Positions 47,901 through 60,849 of a DNA stretch of 64,000 nt are shown one piece after another (the first letter of the stretch is position 1; every line of letters starts with the position of its first letter). The DNA comes from Druceiella hillmani (Eukaryota > Arthropoda > Insecta > Lepidoptera > Hepialidae), in NCBI GenBank assembly GCA_039881145.1, contig JAYKKI010000016.1, forward strand, positions 14,390,501-14,454,500, in the 5' to 3' direction. The notes under the pieces are model-generated. The model saw only the letters and a list, made by a program, of their open reading frames with translations, was not told the origin of the DNA and searched no databases. Position numbers and translations under genes: made by a program.

Positions 47901-50860
47901 ACAGTCATAAAAACAATTTCAGAGTAAATTACATTTATTTTTCATACAATAAAATAATTTTGGGATTCTTCGTATAATAAAATAACATTGGGTGTTCTTA
48001 AGTACTTGAAAATTAAAAACGGTACGGTGAGAGTTCCGTCTCTGTTCACCCACATGTCACGGTTATTTTCTTAGCAATTTTTCTTACTATGAACTTGTAA
48101 ATTTGCACAATCATAGAATTTACTGGCATATATACCCAGTCATTTTTTTTATTTAAAATAATGTCCTAAATCGGATATTCAAAAAATGAAAGTCGGATTA
48201 AAAACAAGCGTGAGTCGGAATTTCATGTGAAAGGTCTTTATTTGTGCATATTGGAGTTATTTTTCTTCTAATGTTAATTCGGTTTTTGACGTATGATCCA
48301 TAATATGATAAAAACAACGTTGTTTCCTTTATCTCTGAAGTTTGCAAGCTAAAAATTTTGAAATAATTTAGATCGGTAGGTTTTATTCATATTATGGTAA
48401 AACTAAAACAAAGCGACAGATATTTATTGGTTTGGAGAACGAAAAATATTTCTCTTGGTTTTTCTCGTTTAGTTTTCCGCATTTTATTGGATTTATTAGT
48501 TTATATTTGATACAAAAGCTTCTAAATCCCAGAAGATATGAGTAGTATTTGGGATAAGATTCAATAACTGTCAGGCGGCATAGCCGATTAATACTTATAA
48601 ATAAAACAAACGGTAATTCTCCCTATCAATTATAGAAAATTTAAAATAATACTTTACATTACTACATTTTAGCTTCGACTCATATTATATAAATTGGCCA
48701 CGAGTGGCCGCCAGTTTTATATGTTAAATTAATTTAATAATAACTTGTAATGCAATAATTTGAATTATAATTGTAAAATATTTATTAAAATTTAAAAATT
48801 ACATTAAAATATTCATATAGCATCAAATGTTAATATCATAAGATTAAGATTACTGTGTATTAAATTCAAATTGTTATAATAGACCACAAACAAATATATT
48901 TACAAAATTGTCCTAAAGGTGACAGCTCATTTAGACACCACTTATATTAGCACTTAATAATAAACTAATAACAGGTTTTCTGTGTCATTTTTAATGTAAC
49001 GAACCTGTCAAATGCGAATACAAGGCATGTAACAAAATTTTTTTGCCTGATTCATTACGAATTGCAAGTAAAAATTAGAATAATTTTTCAACATTTACAC
49101 GATCCAACTACGTAAAGGTGAAGCTTGCCTCTGGTGAAATTACATAATATAATTCAAAAGTGATGCGCTGTGCTATGAATTGATATTTGCAATTTTTTTT
49201 AACTTGTACTTTCACCGTTACTTTTATTTATAAATTTAGGTAATATTGATGGCGACGCCGATGAAAAATTATTAAATCTCACCCTCAAATATTGTGCAGG
49301 TTTTATGTGATTTGGAAGGTTTGATATTCATGATTTGAATATGTATAAGACTCTGCAATTTTTTTTCAAACGGAACTTATATTGGTATGAAAAATTGCTT
49401 AAAAACACATTACTCCCGACTTTAAAAATGTACCACATTTAAACGAGAAAGTAAATCAATATACTGCATTTGATATTTGGCCAAGGGAAGTACTTTCGTT
49501 ACTAGAGAGTACATCTTTGTTTCAAAAGTTTCTTTCGTACCAATAAAACTTATGTCTTTTAATGAATATGTTGAAAAAAAATTCTCAATGTAAATCTTAG
49601 GGATTACTAAATATTGATCGTTATTACCAACGTTCTAAAGTTATTTCCTCAAATATTGTTGGAAATATTATATATTAATCAAAATTTCTGACTATCAATA
49701 ATATGGGCCAACCTCACTCAATATGTCTATGAGGTTTTCAAAATATGTATCTACCCATAAGCTTACTAATGTGTGGGTAAGCTGTTGTCAAGATTATTGT
49801 GAAAAATTTGTGGAGAACAAATTTGAGAGATAAAAAAATATAAAAAATTGAAAAACTATAAGAATTTATAAATATTTAATATTTTCAAGAACATAAATAT
49901 ATTTTCATACGGCATTAATAGGGAAAATAAATAAATAACAATGAGTGGTTTTTAAATTTAAATGTCTCTTCAAATTTAAAATACATCTTTCAATTTGAGA
50001 GAAAAGCATGCCTGAAAAAGAAATAAAGTAAATAAACGGGTAAATTTGAAAAAGGCAATCAATTATTCATTTTGTTCTCTGGAATGATTAATAGCTAAAT
50101 TATTGCAATTTTATGATGCAATCTTGTGGTCAACCAAAGTTTTGGACACAAGTACTAAAGACTGAAAAAAAGTAAAGAAAATTAATATAAAGCCAACAAA
50201 AAATTATAGCGACGTCCATGATATTGTAATGATAAGTTTACATGAAAAATTACAAGTTTCTTTTTTCAGCATACTTCAGTGTTTCTCTTCCGGATTTTCA
50301 ATGATTTTCGACACATTAAATCATTTATACTGTAATAAACAGGTACTTAGGTAAAAGCTTTCTGAAGTCAAGTATTAGTGTTGTCAATCCATGTCACTTT
50401 AGCACGTTTGTAAAAGAGTAACACCTCCACATTTCAGTGGGTGAATTTGTAAAAAATTATCTCAGATAGACATTACATTAAATCAGAAATAAGTAATGGG
50501 TTTTAAATTTATTAAACTATAGCTATGCTGCTTGGATTTTCAGTAGAAAGTTACATTATAGTATGTTACAATTTCCACGAAATATACTTATATATACGAG
50601 AATATTAAAAAGCTAAATATGGAGTAATGAAAATTATTTAAAACTCAAAGTTATCCACTGAGAAGTGTAATTATCTACACTGTTCCCCATTATTGCCCAT
50701 GTTATTAATATATAAATGTACATTAATCCAGAACGCAAAATAAACTACGATTTATCGCGTAAATAAAAGTTCTTGCATCATGATTGTTCTTGAAGCAGAT
50801 TAATTTCTTTAAGAAACTGTACAGCGTTTGTTAGCTAAAACTCCTAACTGACTTCGACTT
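47901..50860. other. AT-rich sequence, no gene seen
   Basis: Nothing supportable. GGCCACGAGTGGCC near 48,697 is a small palindrome. Confidence 0.5.
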
Positions 50861-51180
50861 CATACTTTATGGTTTGCATTTGTTAATCAATAATAAAATC
50901 GAGAAGTTTCTTCTCTGCATGCAAGTTTGCCAACGTTTGAAGTACTTTTTGAAGTATTATATATTTCTGATGTACGACTTATCCGCCATAATGGCACATA
51001 CTGCATATCGCCCACTTGTATTTGCGGCAATCGAAAGCAGGAATCGTTTAAAATTGGGTCATTGAAGGCTGAGATTGCTGCAAAGTTTGGGGCTTAAAGT
51101 CGCAGGAAGTTTCAAATATAATTTAATTGGAAATATGCACTGGCAATCTTATTGCAAAGCTTAACTCCAGATAAGCTATT
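50861..51180. promoter_or_regulatory. Complex, repeat-poor island (candidate regulatory)
   Basis: Contains CTTATCCGCCATAATGGCAC, CGCCCACTTGTATTTGCGGC and TTTGGGGCTTAAAGTCGCAG. A 63-codon frame at 50,874-51,065 has no domain. The composition and lack of repeats suggest constraint, but that is inference. Confidence 0.3.
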
Positions 51181-51629
51181 TGATGAATAAATATGTATGC
51201 AGTTTGTGTTCATTTTTTTTCCATTGTACGTGCAGTTTTAATAATTTTAGCTTATCGAAAGTTAGAGTAAGGGCTACATTCTAGTACTGATATGATAATA
51301 ATGAATTCCAAGAAAAAACATTATATATGGAACTATTACAATTTGTAAGCAATTTACTTCAATTTTTAGTCACTTTTCGCATTCGAGCAAGACATAGAAT
51401 ACTTATAATAAAAAAGCAAACCATTTATTCCTTGGATTATAAAGGAATAAAATCTACTGGACTATAATTTCAGATGGGCGACATTAGGACAACAGGACAC
51501 GTTAATTAGATTATTAAAATAATTTGCAAGAAACAATATGGTAATGCAATTAAATACACAAAATAATTTTTTCATTGTCAAATTATGTTTATATCTTCGA
51601 ACTTATCCCACTGCCCTATCTATTTAAAT
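51181..51629. other. AT-rich sequence, no gene seen
   Basis: Nothing supportable. Confidence 0.5.
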
Positions 51630-51860
51630 TAAAAATTTCACCCTTTTTTAAGACCCCGATCACACGTACTACGGTCTTCACATTTACCGGGTTCATCGTT
51701 TTCCGCTATAGAGATATAAATGTCTATTCCTATGAGCAAGAAGCTTCTCCGAAGACAATCACACGTAAAATAAATGATTGCGCTTTGCATTATAAATGCA
51801 ATAGACGGTGCCTCAATGAGAGACCATAATAAATTGCATTTATTATGCGCAACAAAAATT
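51630..51860. promoter_or_regulatory. Complex island with homeodomain-like words
   Basis: AAGACCCCGATCACACGTAC, then TTACCGGGTTCATCG and CGGTGCCTCAATGAGAGACC, ends in AT-words such as AATAAATTGCATTTATTATG, typical of homeodomain or POU binding clusters. An 84-codon frame covers it without a domain. Regulatory function is inference. Confidence 0.25.
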
Positions 51861-52417
51861 TGAATTGCATTTACAATTTTTTCTGTTTATGGATAGGAAG
51901 TTACTGACTGACGTAATACTAAAATACTCTTAGTCTATATATCGTAATTGTCGTTACAATATTACCCTAATTTAGCTAAAAAGTAAAATACCATTAATTA
52001 ATTTGTTCAGACATCTGTAGCGCCTCCCATAAAGGTATTATTTAAGAAAAATATTCCCTACTCACGAAAATGTCTTTTTGGGAAAGCCATACCTTTATCT
52101 TTTCTTAAATATCTCTATGACTAATTTAGTCATATCAAAAAACATTTTACCATCGCTTTAAATATGAGATGGAAACATCGGAATTCTTATTAGGGATAGT
52201 GTTTCCATATTTATCATGTTATACCCATCGAGAATTAATTCTCATATTTATTAAATAGATGATAAGCAAATTTTTAATTGAACTTAATTCGTATATAAGG
52301 AAGGAAACATTTTTTGTTTTGAAGAAAATATTTTTTTAAGCGAGGCTCTTCCCTAAACTTTGAAACTATGACTCAGAAAAAGTAGAGAAAATTATGTTTT
52401 CTTTCAAAAAAATAAAA
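51861..52417. other. AT-rich sequence, no gene seen
   Basis: Nothing supportable. Confidence 0.5.
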
Positions 52418-53700
52418 CCAAATGTGGTGAAATTACAATTTTTCCTGTGATGTTAATTCTATAATTTCTGAAAGCGATTACGAGAACTAAACGTAAATGC
52501 TTTTTTTATAAATGTTAATATAATATCATTTTGTGAATGTTTATATAGCATCTTGGACTTAGAGTTCTAGTCAAATTGTTCGACGCGTGTTTTCAATAAA
52601 ATTAAAAGTGTAAATCAAAAAAAATAAAATTAAAATTACTTTCCGTGTAATGTTAATTGTACACTTTTTGAGAGCGATTTTTACACAAACTAAACGGTAA
52701 TTTTTTTTTGAATAAATTAATATATTGTGATTTTACATTGATTTAGTTCGACAAATTGTTCGACGCGTTTTTTAAATAAAATTAAAAGTATGGTGAAATT
52801 ATTATTTTCCTGTAATGTTAATTTTACAATTTTTGAGAGCGATTTTTACGAAAGCTAAACAGTAATTTTTTTTTCAAAATATTAATTTACTCTGATTTTA
52901 CATTGATTTATTTCGACAAATTACTTGACGCGTTTTTTAAATTAAATTAAAAGTATGCTGAAATTATTACTTTCCCTGTAATGTTAATTGTGTACTTTTT
53001 GAGAGGGATTTTATTAAAAATTAAAAGGTAAATTTTTTCAAAATATTAATTTAACATGATTTTATATTGGCTTTGTTTTTTCAACTAATTATTCGACGTT
53101 TTTTTTTAACAAAATTAAAAGTGTGTTGAAATTATCACTTTTTCCGTTATGCTAATTGTACAATTCTCGGGAGCGATTTTTTCAAAATATTAATATAACA
53201 CGATTTTACAATGATTTAGTTCAACAAATTACTCGACGCATTTTTGAAATTAAATTAAAAGTATGGTGAAATTATTACTTTCACTGTAATGTTAATTGTA
53301 CACTTTTTGAGAGGGATTTTTACAAATACTAAACGGTAAATTTTTTTTAAAATATTAAAATAACATGATTTTATATTGGCTTAGCTTTTTCGACAAATTA
53401 CTTGACGCCTTTCTTAAATAAAATTAAAATTATGGTGAAATTATCACTTCTTCCGTTGTGCTAATTGTTAAATTTTTGAGGGCGATTTTTATAAAAGTTA
53501 AACAATAATTTTTTTCTGCAAAATATTAATATAACATAATTTTACAATGATTTAGTTTTTTTGATAAATTACTCCACACGTTTTTTTAATAAAATTAAAA
53601 GTGCGGTGAAATTATTACTTTTCCTGTAATATTAACTGCAAAATTTTCGAGAGTCATTCTCATCAAAACCAGACGGTAAATCATTCTTAATTTTTAAAAC
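52418..53700. repeat. Decayed satellite-like tandem array, 165-171 bp unit, 8 copies
   Basis: A unit carrying TGGTGAAATTATTACTTT, GTAATGTTAATTGTACA, TTTTTGAGAGCGATTTTTAC, AAACTAAACGGTAA, CAAAATATTAATATAACATG and TCGACAAATTACTCGACGCG recurs. Counting from the GTAATGTTAATT landmark, copies sit at 52,447, 52,647, 52,812, 52,978, 53,146, 53,286, 53,455 and 53,626. Steps are 200, 165, 166, 168, 140, 169 and 171; the 200 step has an insertion and the 140 step a deletion. The last copy is cut off by about 53,700. Copies differ by perhaps a quarter of positions, so the array is old. The near-nucleosomal unit length is typical of insect satellites. Confidence 0.93.
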
Positions 53701-54435
53701 AAGTTTGATATTTATAGTTTGAATAACATTTAAAAAATTCAGCAAATTTCGTCGGCAACTTATTTTACATGACCACTAAATTAACGCAACTTATATTTTT
53801 CAGTCTCGTTTTTTGGTTCAGAGTGCGCTATTTGCATTTCTATTAATTATCTAATTCTACCTATATCTACCTATATCTAATTCTACCTATAATTCGACAG
53901 TAATGATAAGCCCTTAAATCTTTTGCGTCGTTGTTAATTGTAAAGTATCTTTCTTGAAATATTGTATCATATGCTTGTGTATTTAGTTTCTTTAATAGTA
54001 AACTTTTATGATTATCAGAAATTAAAAATAAATACAATTGACCACACGGAAAAATCATGATTGAATAAAATAAGATATTGACCTACATTCAATAAAACCT
54101 ATATCATTAAAGAATAGCAACCTATATCATTAAAGAATAGTGATTCTTGCGATAAGTCAAAGGTATATACTGAAAAAATTCAGAATTCATCGACAAAAGA
54201 ACACATGACAAATAACATAGCGTATGATATAAAACCTGATTAAAATTCTTAAAATTTCATCGTGTGTAAGATATCGGAAAAACACTATATGAAATTTATT
54301 AATTTACAGGACGACAGAATTCATTTGTAGCTCCTATACGTTGGTATTTATACATCAACTTTTCAAGAAAATTAAAGTAACATTTTTTGTAAAAAAATTT
54401 CAATATAAACACATAAAAATGATCTACCATAAAAC
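53701..54435. other. AT-rich sequence with small tandem duplications, no gene
   Basis: CTACCTATAT recurs three times at 53,857-53,890. CCTATATCATTAAAGAATAG plus CAA is an exact 23-bp tandem duplication (54,098-54,120 and 54,121-54,140). No gene seen. Confidence 0.55.
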
Positions 54436-54795
54436 AGCCTTCAGAATCACCGTCCACGTCCTGCCTCCGAACAAAGTACATTACGCGAAAGAAAATGAAT
54501 GCAAATTTAGTTATAAAACAAGATTTTATTTCTTCAAAACGGTAGGAAATATTTCCTCGGGATATAATAAGCGTACAGCTTATTGCCTATTGAATGCGGA
54601 GGGTGGAGCGGCATCGTTCTTGTAATCGGCTCCTTGTGGCGATTCAATCCCCGGGCAATTCTCCTGCCAGTCTGTCCCCTTCCGGTCTTTGTTGGGGCTT
54701 ACAAGACGTCAACACTTCCCAACCTGTCGAACGTAAACAACCCTTTCTGGGGAGAAATTAGGATTGCGAATTTATGTAGGCTGGCTGTGTGCTTA
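54436..54795. promoter_or_regulatory. GC-rich island (candidate regulatory or exon)
   Basis: This is the longest GC-raised stretch in the window, over 50% GC in 54,590-54,740. It contains GCGGAGGGTGGAGCGGCATC, CAATCCCCGGGCAATTCTCC and CCCTTCCGGTCTTTGTTGGG. Two overlapping plus-strand frames (94 codons at 54,341 and 75 codons at 54,583) pass through it. The second is Pro/Leu/Val-rich (LLPVCPLPVFVGAYK) without a domain. I cannot tell an exon from a conserved noncoding element here. Confidence 0.35.
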
Positions 54796-55035
54796 AATAT
54801 TATAAGATGATTTATGCATATGTATTAGTGTTCGGGATGATTTCGGGTAAACATAGTCGGATGAGGTTCTATAAAATTTAACGGCGTAATTTAATAAAGC
54901 TGGCAGGAAAATGGTTTTCATAACAATTTCATGAATACTTATTTGTATAATACCTATTTTCGTTTATGCGTTTTGCGTATTTATGATTTGATGGAGTCAG
55001 AATGATTATTAACTTTTAATAGTTCTATCAGGTTT

Positions 55036-55150
55036 TTGAAGTTATACTTCTTTAGGCGCATTATGAACAAAACGATGATTTTTAAAATTTATGATGCGCA
55101 TGCACGATGCAACAAAAATCAACAGGATGAAGTTGCTTACTAAACATGGG
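55036..55150. repeat. Second copy of the 28 kb element's end
   Basis: GAAGTTATACTTCTTTAGGC, then GCATTATGAACAAAACGATG, and later AGGATGAAGTTGCTTACTAA plus ACATGGG, is the reverse complement of the right part of 28,505-28,630. It confirms the terminal sequence GAAGTTATACTTCTTTAGGCGC and shows the element is dispersed. The copy is truncated after about 115 bp. Confidence 0.7.
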
Positions 55151-55821
55151 TGCTGTAATTGATATTATATTCATGATGGTTTTTGAGGTACTTGTAAATA
55201 TAAAGCTTGTGTTTTTATCTGTGCTTTTAAATAATGTTTTATTAATTGAAATTTAGTCGTGGTATCTTTATTAAACACGTTTCAGTTTTATAAAAAAGCT
55301 GGTAGAAATAGTGCTTATCAGCTTTTTTAAAACACGTTTCAGTTGTATTTGTCTAAAGGAGTTTAAGTTTTGTATGAATTTATTTACATTATAATTAAAT
55401 TAAAAATTATTTAAAATTTAATTATTTGATTGAATTTAGATTGAAACAATTGTATATATAACCGCGCTCCAGCCCTATTATTATACAATTTTTATTAATT
55501 CTTTGCATGCTACATAAATGTATTCATGTGTTATACCAAAGAACTATAAATTCTAACGCACACAATTTTTTATATACTTCATTTACTCGTGTATTGCTAA
55601 TTTTCCTCAGTTTCCTGGCATTTTTATGAATATCGTTCATATTACCATATAATAAATTGGCGTTCTTAAATTTTCCAGCTTTTCGCAAATAACATATATG
55701 TTTGACTAATATTTTCTTTGTGCCAATATTAATCCCTGACCTCTTTCACTTAATAAAAACTGTCGTATACTTTCTTTACTTCACTGTTAAGAAAATATTA
55801 TTATATTATTTTAGATTGTTC

Positions 55822-55822
<1 letters not shown>
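55151..55822. other. AT-rich sequence, no gene seen
   Basis: AAAACACGTTTCAGTT occurs twice near 55,275 and 55,330, with an AAGCTG/CAGCTT pair between. Nothing else. Confidence 0.45.

Positions 55823-55878
<56 letters not shown>
55823..55878. repeat. (TA)n microsatellite
   Basis: About 55 bp of uninterrupted TA repeat. Confidence 0.97.
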
Positions 55879-55881
<3 letters not shown>

Positions 55882-56924
55882 AAACTAACATTTGTAAACC
55901 AGTAATAGGAAAATATACAATAAACGAAAAACTAACGGATCTCTTTCATATGGCGTAAATGCATATACAAGCTATGCACGGAACATTTCACAAAATAGGA
56001 CAACGAACCTCTCTTCATTCTATATTAAACCGCGTAAAATAATTAATATATCGTATGAAAAACTCTCTTGCAAATTTATTTGATACTTTATTTGTGTGTT
56101 AATACATTTTGTTTGCTTACAAGTTGGTGTAATCATATAAAGAGAATATGACTCTTACGGTTGTGAACAAGGGAAATAAATGTTTTTAAAACATAACCAC
56201 CCGTAATTGTATTTCAAATACGAAAAGCATCGTGCTCTGATTTCACTTTTAGAAACACCGTCGGTAATTATATAGTTCCATTTTTAAAATGTAATAGAAG
56301 TTTAAACACAGTGAATTAGAACTTAAACGAAATTTCGGCGAAACGGGTGTCATTGAAAATACTGACATAATTTAAAATAACGATATTGTAAATATCGGAT
56401 CTACGACTTTCTTCTATGAGTATTAATTTATAATGGTTATTTGAGTATTACTTAAATGATATCAATACCATAACACTAATGGCAACCTTACCGTGTTTCA
56501 ATTACGTAAAGTTGAATTACAGCGACTCAATTTGAAACGAGAGAAGAACCAAGAAAATGGCATACTTGAGCAAAGTTTACTAATTGTATGAGACATTCAA
56601 CTAGCTTTTATAGTTGATAGTATTTATCTCTAGAAACATGGTTGTTACTGTAAGATCAAAAAGGAGTATTATTTTACCTGTTTTGACGATATTAAGTATT
56701 AATTTTGTTCTTATGTTATTTTTATGTATGTCAGTTCTGTATTATCTAGAGCGCTGTTTAGATCTCTAGTTGCTTATAGTACAAGACTCCAGGTTATCTG
56801 CTGATTTGAAGGTTAAACCTGAAAATGTCTTGGCAGTTAAATAGGTTATTATATAATTAGGATATTCACAAAAATTAAAAAAAACGCTTCATTGACACAA
56901 ACTGGGTATTGAAATAATGAGCCC
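55879..56924. other. AT-rich sequence, no gene seen
   Basis: Nothing supportable. Confidence 0.5.
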
Positions 56925-56981
<57 letters not shown>

Positions 56982-56982
56982 T
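56925..56982. repeat. (TA)n microsatellite
   Basis: About 55 bp of TA repeat with one CATA step, ending TACACATA. Confidence 0.95.
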
Positions 56983-57980
56983 TAATTTAAACCCACAATA
57001 AAATAACCATTTGTGAAATTTACTTTATCATTTGGAAGGAAATAACCACAGACCAAACACATGAAACAAAAAAAAATAATCGAACAAAGAGCAGAACACT
57101 TTACAAGGGCTTGTTCTTTTCCGTAATCTACACATCCGGACTGAAATAAGTTATAGATGAGCACACCTATTGATCTATTTAGGATACTAAAGTTGGCACT
57201 TGCCTTTTTTTTCTCATTCACAATAGATTAGAAGAATATCACCTTAGACTGTTTTCTCCACCATCTAAAACAAATATTCCATTATAATCTTCTGACTGCG
57301 AAACAAACATACTATTGCGAATCTGTGAAATTAAAAGAAAAGTTTAAGCGTTCATACTTTTTCTTTGTTAACTCTTTATGAGAGTTTGAAAGGTCTTCAC
57401 ATTCGATCTATTGATCTGCCTATAAAATAATTCAGATTAATGGTGTTAATATTTTAAGGCGTTTCCCTTGCTTTCCCTTGTAGTTTTACAAACTAGTATA
57501 GGAAATGAGAATTAAAATATAATGCATACGATTTTTATAGCTTTTGCTATACGTTACTGATCAGTAACAGTTATCAGTGGAGTATTTTGTGATTTAATTT
57601 TTATTTTCCCATTTATGTATTTAAGAAGTAATTATTCTGATCGTAGAGATTCAGACAAGTGCTATACAAAATTATTGAAGGCCATTTGCATTTAAATCAT
57701 ATCTATGTTATAAGATATTTATTATAAAATAACTTCTGCCCGTGATTTGGTTCACATCGGCTTCAGTAACATAGCTTAAATGCCGAGCGAAGCTATAATT
57801 TGTCTCCTTAAATTTGTTTAAAATCTATTCACATTCAACGGTTATGTAGTGATTAAGTTACGAAAAGGGATAACATTTTTTTGCGGAAATTACTCTTGGA
57901 ATTATTAGTTCGGAATATATGGCATAACTTATAATATGTTTAAATGAAACTTACAGAATTTTTCTTAGTGATATTATAAT
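56983..57980. other. AT-rich sequence with one possible retroelement scrap
   Basis: A 79-codon minus-strand frame at 56,982-57,221 has no domain. TTCTGCCCGTGATTTGGTTC at 57,736 resembles the terminus word GCTTCTGCCCGCGACTTTGTTC of Lepidoptera retroelements; only about 30 bp is recognisable. Confidence 0.4.
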
Positions 57981-57981
57981 C

Positions 57982-58190
57982 AGGTGTAGTGTGTCGGGTT
58001 GATCACAAAGCATGTGGTCTTTACCATAACTCGAACACGGCGGGGATTTGGGTTCGATTCCCCGCTGCTCGCTGAATGAATCTAGACTGGTGTTCTGGTT
58101 GGCTATAAGAGATTGCTTTTGTATCAATATGTCCGCCGTTTATATCAATTAGATATATTAAAGTATATTAGATATAATAAAGTAAGAAAT
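57982..58190 (+). mobile_element. tRNA-derived SINE
   Basis: A perfect RNA polymerase III B box, GGTTCGATTCC, lies at 58,051-58,061 inside a T-arm-like GGG-TTCGATT-CCC hairpin. About 60 bp upstream, GTAGTGTGTCGGGTTGATCA has the layout of a tRNA A box and D arm. The tRNA-like head has no clean acceptor or anticodon stem, so it is not a working tRNA gene. The head is followed by an unrelated body (CTAGACTGGTGTTCTGGTTGG) and an AT-rich tail with short repeats (TTAGATATATTAAAG, TTAGATATAATAAAG). Head, body and simple-repeat tail together are the standard SINE structure. Confidence 0.75.
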
Positions 58191-58879
58191 ATAATATACA
58201 CCATAAAATATGGGTTGTCATATAGATGATCGGAACTACTTTGACCTCGAGATAAAGAAGTAACTTATACCTTAATCCAGGTTACGATCTGTTTGTATGA
58301 CAATTTTTTTTACAAATTCATTGACAAAAAACGGAATTACATGATGAAAAACTCGTATTAGTCTTCATTCATCGATTCCTTTATCCAAACTTTCGTATAT
58401 TTAATATTAGTTAAGATTCCAAACTTATAAAGCACGATTGACAGGCGAATTTAAAAATTGTAAAAATATCTGAGTAATATATTTAAAATACTTATAAGTA
58501 CAAAAATTAAGTAATTGTCTTAAATTGTCATTAAGTGTAATAGTATTTTATTATATTCCACATTATTTTTCCGTTACATGTGTGAAATTGGATGAACTTG
58601 TCACTAAACCAATCAGTGTAGACGCTAGTCAATTACATAATAATCGAATTTCTTTTAAAGTTATATGAAATCACATGATCTTTCAGATAGAAGAAAAATA
58701 TAGGTTTAAAAGCTAGGTATGCTTAAAAATATATGAAACATAGCTCTAACTCTTTTGAACACATTTATTTGCACCAGAGATCTAATTAGTTACCTTTATG
58801 GTAACATTTCTGAAAGTATATATGTAATAACAACATTTCACTGAAAATTATTTACATGGAAATCTTGTAAAATGTTGGG
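58191..58879. other. AT-rich sequence, no gene seen
   Basis: Nothing supportable. Confidence 0.5.
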
Positions 58880-59200
58880 AAACTTCGCCAGTTAGAATGC
58901 AAAATGCAGCGGTAGTCGTGTTCTCATAGCACAAAATGTCGTTTTTCCTTATCCTCGTTCGGGTTTAATTTTATATCAGTTTACGGAATGGGATTTTAAT
59001 GAAAATTTCCCTTTTGAACGTGTCGGAGTAATAGGATATTTACTGAGTAAATTATGTATTTATTCGCTGCGTTCTATTTCGAGGTAATGTAGTTGTAATG
59101 TGATATCGTTTTTTGTCGGAATTTAAATAGATCTTTAGAAGTAAACGAAGTCTAATTGCCGCCAGATTGTAGGCTTTGAAGATTTATTACGATTTTATTA
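58880..59200. promoter_or_regulatory. Complex, repeat-poor island (candidate regulatory)
   Basis: CTTCGCCAGTTAGAATGCA, GCAGCGGTAGTCGTGTTCTC, ATCCTCGTTCGGGTTTAAT and GCTGCGTTCTATTTCGAGG. It has no repeats and no open frame of note. Regulatory function is inference. Confidence 0.25.
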
Positions 59201-60832
59201 TGTTGTTGGTTTCGATTTGATTCTACCAGGATTTTTTTACGATAAATTTTTTATTATACGAGGACGAAGAATTTATTCATACAAGTAATTTTAAAATAAG
59301 CTCTCAATTATTAACTAAACCATTTTGTTCTTGCACGTGATTTTGCTTTTATACGTTTTTTTTTATTTTTAAGAACGTGTATTTGTAATAGGTTTTCAAG
59401 ACGAGTAGAAATTAAAATAACTTTATTTTAAATTAGTTATATTTAGACTTGTAATTTGTTTTTGTTGGAATTGGTACTCATTCTTTTTTATGTGTTATTT
59501 ATTACCTTTTTATATTGATATAGGTAAATGAGAGTTATTAATTCCTTGGCTTGGTTGGTTGTTTTCTAATACGTGGGATTTCCACTAGCCGGGTTATTTG
59601 TATTCTTTTTCGATTAAATATGTATCGCTCTTAATTTATATTTTGTACTTTTTGTTTATAACTTCATTTAGTTTAATAATGTCATACATTAACAATGTTC
59701 ATTCCCATGATCATTATTTACAAATAGTAAGGACTTCAGATGAATAATTATTTTTAAATTGGTTCGTAATTTTTGATGAATACAAAATAACAAGTAAATT
59801 CTATTAAATTATAAAAAGCAACATTTTAATTTTTCGATTTACAGAGAAGCTACTAATCCGATTTACACGCAACTTGGGACAAATAATCATGTTTTTCGTT
59901 TAATATAATACAGGAAAAAACCTACCTAGTTCAAATGTGATACTGTATTAATATACTCGTGTTGTATACTGATATACCATATTTACCTTTAAAATTTACC
60001 ATATTTTCTTGGGTTCTTTAAAATTGTTGTTTTTATGGAATTTGAAAAATTTTTATTAGGCTTCTTTGCTAATTATTTATAATTTATTACTTAAGTTCTA
60101 TAATTTACTTTTCTTTTGTATATTTGATTCCATTTCCGTTTTCGGCTTGGGAAAATTTTCCTATTATCAACTATCTGAATTTAAGCATATTCGAACGTAA
60201 AATGATCACTTATCAATAATTTTTCCATTCCTATTATTTTTGTAACATGTTGTCACCAAATCAGCAGATGCTTTATCTACCTATTCTATTATTATAATAC
60301 CTTCTGAGCTTCGAAGTCATTTGGATCAAAGTTTATTAGGAATATCAATCTCAAATGTTTCACTCTTAAAGTAGAAAAAAACTTAATTATAATAAAATAA
60401 AGAAGAGCCGATATCAAGTAAAGCGTTGCTTAGACCTCAAACTTTTCTAACTGAGAAATTAAATGATGACTAAATTTTATTTAATATGTATGTTATCAAT
60501 CGCATAAAATATGCAGCTGTTATTTTTAGCATAGAAATTATTTAGGTGGTTTATTTTATATCTACAGTAAGATATGTAATTTATATTGTACTGGAGAACA
60601 AAGCTAATTAAGAATCAAAACAAAATCACAAATTCAAAATTACGATCGAATAAAATACAAAATTGTGAAGAAAATGTATCGAATTACGATATCACTAGCA
60701 AAAATTTCATTGCGCTTCCAAAGCGCAAACAAAATTTATGAAAATAGAAATACTTGATTAAGTCATGTTGTTTTGATTATTACAACAGAAATATAAAAAT
60801 GATCAAATTTCAGTGCCAAAACTGAGGGATAA
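59201..60832. other. AT-rich sequence, no gene seen
   Basis: GCGCTTCCAAAGCGC near 60,713 is a small hairpin. Nothing else. Confidence 0.5.
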
Positions 60833-60849
60833 ACTTCATTAGCGCACTA

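Noticed and set aside
52418..53700. Repeat-protein coding region
   Set aside because: Unit lengths are not multiples of three and every frame has stops in each unit.
57982..58080. Functional tRNA gene
   Set aside because: The B box is perfect, but there is no proper acceptor or anticodon stem, and a SINE-like body and tail follow.
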